Below the pieces are notes generated by a model, which was not told the origin of the DNA, searched no databases, and saw nothing but the letters and a program-made list of their open reading frames with translations. This document shows positions 59,225 through 64,000 of a stretch of DNA of 64,000 nt, in pieces (position 1 is the stretch's first letter; every line of letters begins with the position of its first letter). This DNA comes from Whitmania pigra (Eukaryota; Annelida; Clitellata; Hirudinida; Haemopidae). A program made the position numbers and the translations under genes. The stretch lies in assembly GCA_021613335.1 (NCBI GenBank), contig JAJTWR010000013.1:1-64000 (forward strand). Direction: 5' to 3'.

Positions 59225-59975
59225 TAGGCGCCAACTTAAGGGGGGCAAAAAATGCTTTGCCCCCCCCAATAATTTTCAACTTCTGCCACAGCTGAACGAT
59301 CTTGTAGTAATTATTTTAAAATTTCAATATCCTCATGCGCACGAATAATATAATATAACTATATTTTCATATATAAAATGACCATTGGTGTTTGCAATGT
59401 AAAATAAAGCCATGAAAGCCAGCCGACTTTGGATACTAAGCTGTAAGCCATGTGGGCTATCAAGGCGAGCTGGTTTCTTGAAAACCCTCGACTCCCAGGT
59501 CTACTCTGAGAGAAAAAAGTTCCAGTTCGAGACTTCTGAGCCCTCCTTTCCACCACTAGTCATCTCTAGATGATTAAGTTGGTAAGCCAAATATATAAAA
59601 TAATAGAATGATATGAAGTTACTCGTACTTTAAGAAATATAAAGACTAAAATAAAAAGTTTCTTAATTTTCATCTTAGCTTCCTAAAATTATTATACATT
59701 ATTATTATTTATTATTTATTAATTATTATTATACCTTATTATACATTATTATATATATTATATATATATCCCCCACACACAAAAACTCTGGCTTTTGAAA
59801 AATTACGTGGGCTCTCCATGGAAGAGGTTGAGGGGGAATTTCCCTTTCAGCATCAAAGTAACAATAAAAATTTCATGTGTAATTCCAATGTTGAGCTCTA
59901 ATGTTCATAGGCCCCCTAAAATTTTCTAGGTCCCGCGGCGGCGCACCGGCTGCACCCTCTCGTGGGTCCTGGTGT
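59225..59975. mobile_element. Probable degraded DNA element
   Basis: One end reads AGGCGCCAACTTAAGGGGGGC. Toward the other end AAAATTTTCTAGGTCCCGCGGCGGCGCACCGG follows a segment shared, in reverse, with 34490-34650. The G-runs near the end and GGCGC-type termini resemble hAT-family elements 1 and 2, but I find no clear target duplication or transposase. Confidence 0.35.
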
Positions 59976-61058
59976 GTCCCAGAAGAGGGATAGAACTGAG
60001 GGCAATAAAGCAAGTGCATTTCTGTCGACGTCCTGTAGATCTGCTAAGTGTTTTAGCAATTAACAATTCTCAAATTACTCCCTTTCCGACTTTCTAATTA
60101 ATATCTAGTTTAGGCAGCTGATTTAATTTGGACATCTAATTAATAATCGACTTCTTTAAACAAGCCCACATCATATTGGAATTGTATTATATTAAATTGT
60201 CGTGACATACTCCACCAAATATTCCAAATAAGATTCAAAAAGTCTTTCGTCTTAAAGTTTAAATCCCCACGCAAAGCTTTTACATAAGCCCATCTAGGTA
60301 GGCTCTTCCTTGGAATTGATCCCTAGAATAGCAGTGATTTTCATCTAAGTGATTTTGTCACTTATTTTTATTTTCACTCACTTTTATTCCTTTATTTAAA
60401 TAAAAACATAATTAAACTATTGCCATTTTACTTATCCATGTCCTATGTCTTAACCTAATCAGTAACTTAATTGGTGTTCGTTGCATAATCATTATGATCT
60501 GGTGTTTTTTTGAGTACCTTGATCAGGTCTTAAAATGCGTTTTCGAATAATAGAATTTCGCGCTCGTCCGTCGAAAGCTTCTCTTTATAAAATAAAGATA
60601 TGATCTTTTTAAGAACATTTTAAACACTAAATTTAGAGTGCTTTAAAATAAATGTAAAATAATTTGTTTCACAGTTTTAAATTCAGCTTTTTTTGTGCAG
60701 TACACTGGTCTACTATTACTGCGCATGATCATCAGTTTTCCTGTTTTTTTCGTTATTTGTATATTTATTTATGAGGTTATTTTCAAGATTGAACGGTTGA
60801 CGACTATCGCTTGCAACCTTGGAAGTTCTTATTAGAATTAAATTTTGGCAATTGGTTTTGAGGTACTCGATTTGCATGTACTTCATTTAAAACTTTATCA
60901 TCGATCGAACCGACCGTACATTCAAAATACCCATGCAAAATTTGATGTATCATACAGTTCTGTGAAACTGCGAAGCCTGTCGTAGTTTTACTTTTAGCTG
61001 CACGTAACAATTGGCTAGAATGCTGGAACTTGCTAATACTGGATAGTTAGTCTTTACC
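59976..61058. other. Region upstream of the nuclear receptor
   Basis: AT-rich, with no recognisable gene. It presumably carries the 5' UTR and promoter of the NR5A gene, though no element can be named. Confidence 0.35.
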
Positions 61059-64000
61059 ATGTCCAACAGTGAACTCCTTCAAGGGAATGGTGACATAATA
61101 TCTGAAAGCCTTGTTCATCAAGGGTCTGTAAAAGGTAGGCCAAATTCACTGTAGCCTCGGGTTGTTATTGTCATTAGTGTTGCACAACAGTGGTTAATAA
61201 TTGTGAATACTTAGGCTGCCTTCATTGATTTTTCTTGCAATATGTTCGATTCCTTTAATTAATTTAATGCCATTGTTGAAATAATTTATAAAATTATTGT
61301 GTATGGTTTATCAAACTTGTAGTAATTTGAGGGTAATGTTTACTAACAGGAGTTATAATCAAGAAAGTTATTAGAATAACAAATTAACAGCATCAAAAAT
61401 GACAATGATTTATTTAGTAAAATTATTAACTTTTACCTATTTTACAATTTCAAAACATGGTTAGATCAAATCAGATCATACATCATTCTTTGATATTATT
61501 GATTGGCTGTAGCTTAGTTGAGTGAGTACTTTAGATACTGAAATGTGTCAATTATTTTTAATATTTATTAAAAGTAGTTTAATAAATTTATTACTTTGCC
61601 TTTCTGAAAGTTTATTATTGAATCAACCAAATACAATTTTAATAGAAGGAAACAATGGACTGCAATCAAAAAGTATGATTGGGCATGGTTCCTCCACACC
61701 TAGCCTGTCCTCAAGATCATCTTTTAATAGTTTCCTCAACATTGATGAAGGATCAAAGTCCAACTTTGCTTTTGATTCCAACTTTTCAAAGATGTCCACC
61801 TTTTCTCCAGATGGTGAAAATCTTAGATTATTCATTCTGAGTTTGAAATCCAGACAGTAAAATCCAGAACATTTGCGAAGCTCATTAATTACACTAACTG
61901 TGATTTAAAGTGATCTTTAAGCAGTGGAAAAGTCCTATTCAAATAACTGAAAATGTTGCTTCAAATGAAGAACTAAAATAAAGTTTGACTTTGCAGATCA
62001 AAATAATCCTCCAATGCTGTATTCTGAGGCACAGCCGCAACCGACGTCTCTCTCCTCAGCAACAGTTCCCGAGGATACCAAACTGCTCACTACTCTTCCT
62101 AAGGATATAATTGATGCCACAAAGTTCCTCATGGATGACAAATGTCCAATCTGTTCAGATAAAGTGTCTGGTTATCACTATGGCCTTCAAACTTGTGAGA
62201 GCTGTAAAGGTGAAATGAAGATTTTAATGATTTTATTTTGTATTACATTTTGAATGAGTCGGTTTCATTATCTAAATTTGAGCCACTAACAAACATGGTA
62301 ACTCTACAGTTCCATTTGTTAATCTGGGGTGACGTGTCACAATTTTCATACAAATGAATTCTTTGTCCTTTGTCTGAGTCATTAATGGAAAATAAATATT
62401 ATATCCTACATATGTTCAAGAAAATATTGCTTTTAAAACCTATGGTTTTTTAGTGTTTTTGTTCTAATTGAAATTAATTTCCTAAATTTGCAAGACATCT
62501 CAAAGTGGAGTGAATAAACAGAGATATATCTTGTAAATATATGTTGTAAATTGGACTACCCTAAAATAACATCAGTTAAATTGTTTCTTGCACCAATTTT
62601 TATGTAGATTTATTGAGGTAATGTTTTAAATGACATGTGATCTGACATTAAAGACAAACTTAGTAAGCCTCAACTGCTAATTTTTTATTGAACCAGGTGC
62701 TTTGCCACTTCCTGAAATAATCTCATTATAAAAGTTTATTTTACATATCACAACATAACAGGATTTTTCAAGAGATCTGTTCAAAACAACAAGAAGTATT
62801 CTTGCATTGAAAACCAAGCATGCCCTATTGACAAGACTCAAAGGAAAAGATGTGCATACTGTCGATTTCAGAAGTGCTTGCTGGTCGGAATGAAGCTCGA
62901 AGGTTCGACGCTTAGACTCGCTTACCGATTTATAATTCCGATAGTTTATAGTTAATGATTAAGAAGTTATATTTTTGTAAAAGCTAAGCACGTCGAGAGG
63001 AGTTCATTAATAAACAATTGCCATTCCAGCTGTTAGGCCAGACCGTATGAGAGGCGGTCGAAACAAGTTCGGTCCAGTTTACCGAAGGGACAGAGCCTTA
63101 AGGCGGCAACTTTTGTCTCAACAGGCCGAATTGGGATTGTTGCCTGCGTCCAATACGGGTTCTTCCACTTCCGATCTTGCCTATCAAAATCAGATTGGCT
63201 TTAAGGATTCCTCCGTCTACACCTTGGCCGACTGTAAGCCTTCTATGCCCATGCTGAAGCAAAATGAACAGAACAAGCAGTTTGATTCTGCATCATTAAA
63301 AGAGGAAGAAATTGATATCAAGCCTTCCATTGAGATGCTTATGATGGATCCTCAGCAGAGGTCATCCAGCGGTGCTTCAAAGATTCTTGTGCCTGTAACT
63401 TCTGAAGCCTCGTTTCAAGATAAAAATCTATCTCACTATACCTCAACTGGTGTCTCGACCGGTACTGGCATTGTAGACTTCACGGGGATGAACTTATTCG
63501 ACAAGAAATATAGTCACGAATATACGACATCTTCCAACTCTACACACAACAGTGGTAATGCTTCTGGCAACTCGGGCACATTGTCGTCTATGTATCAATC
63601 TAGAAACGACCAGCGCGGCCAGGCAACAGACTTTCTCTGTTCGGAGTCTAACGTCATGGTGTTCGACAACATATATACGCAAAATGTTGAACAATTTGCG
63701 CCATCACCTCAGATTCTTTCACCATTTTCAGCCCAACAAACATCTGCATCTCATGGCTACCTCAAGAATCAGCAGAATCAACACCAGTTGCACCTTGCAC
63801 AACAACAGCAGTCGCAGCAACATTCTTCTCTTATCATAAATCCCTCCAATCAAGGTCAACTTGTAGCTAACAGTTCCCAATACCAGCTGGAGCAGCCACA
63901 AAATTTAATGCTAGGCAACAACAACAATAATAACAACAGGTTAATGAAATCTCCTCTCAGGATTCCTGGGAATGATGAGCATAGAGTTGTGATTCCTCTT
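61059..64000 (+). CDS. FTZ-F1/NR5A nuclear receptor (5' part, runs off the window)
   Basis: Exons 61059-61134, 61646-61813, 61997-62209, 62762-62902 and 63030 to the window end, all joined in phase 1. The DNA-binding domain is split between its zinc fingers right after CESCKG. Finger 1 is '[23 protein letters not shown]', with the NR5-type P-box. Finger 2 includes '[20 protein letters not shown]' and '[17 protein letters not shown]'. The FTZ-F1 box '[19 protein letters not shown]' follows and identifies NR5A (FTZ-F1, SF-1/LRH-1), which binds DNA as a monomer at YCAAGGYCR. A long Ser/Gln/Asn-rich hinge with poly-Gln and poly-Asn runs (63790-63940) occupies the rest. The ligand-binding domain must lie beyond 64000. 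The N-terminal A/B domain is Ser-rich. The Gly usual after Cys-x-x-Cys in finger 1 is Ser here. Confidence 0.93.

Overview
The window is nuclear DNA of an animal: it is AT-rich, intron-containing and full of degraded transposons. The gene set (FTZ-F1/NR5A nuclear receptor, midkine/pleiotrophin, FAAH2-type amidase, RAB3GAP1, DLGAP/HURP, RSPH1, ARMC9) fits a bilaterian invertebrate with motile cilia. Introns are mostly short (about 45-1500 b) and keep GT-AG borders. I cannot name the species. Gene models were assembled by eye from reading frame, splice phase and family resemblance.

Layout. 1-2600: repeat-rich flank with tRNA-derived SINEs. 2634-12560 (-): divergent RAB3GAP1 in at least 17 exons, its introns carrying SINE, Tigger, BED-finger and LINE debris. 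13096-22155: a 9-kb inverted-repeat (foldback) structure. Its arms are arrays of a roughly 120/127-bp satellite in opposite orientation, broken by hAT insertions with perfect 8-bp target duplications. 22700-23440: a 183-bp tandem repeat. 23768-25663 (+): a Ulp1/C48 protease fused to a PHD finger. 28032-32109 (+): an IRE1-like membrane protein made of a pseudokinase plus KEN RNase domain. 35900-38467 (+): radial spoke protein RSPH1. 39281-43068 (+): a short DLGAP/HURP-family gene. 44319-49320 (-): ARMC9 in at least 16 exons, with a mariner relic in one intron. 50155-50418 (-): a small unrecognised ORF. 50651-51073: a foldback palindrome. 51316-52936 (+): midkine/pleiotrophin. 54986-57740 (-): complete FAAH2. 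57741-61058: repeats. 61059-64000 (+): the 5' part of an FTZ-F1/NR5A receptor, running off the window.

The genes are not an operon. RSPH1 (motile axoneme) and ARMC9 (ciliary base/tip) are both ciliary and lie about 6 kb apart, which may be chance. The most unusual locus is the IRE1-like gene. It has a signal peptide and membrane segment but almost no lumenal stress sensor. Its kinase motifs are all altered (VAVK Lys to Arg, HRD to HGN, DFG to NFG), yet the Tyr, Asn and His residues of the KEN nuclease seem to be kept. All twelve inferred exons join in phase, which argues for a working gene.
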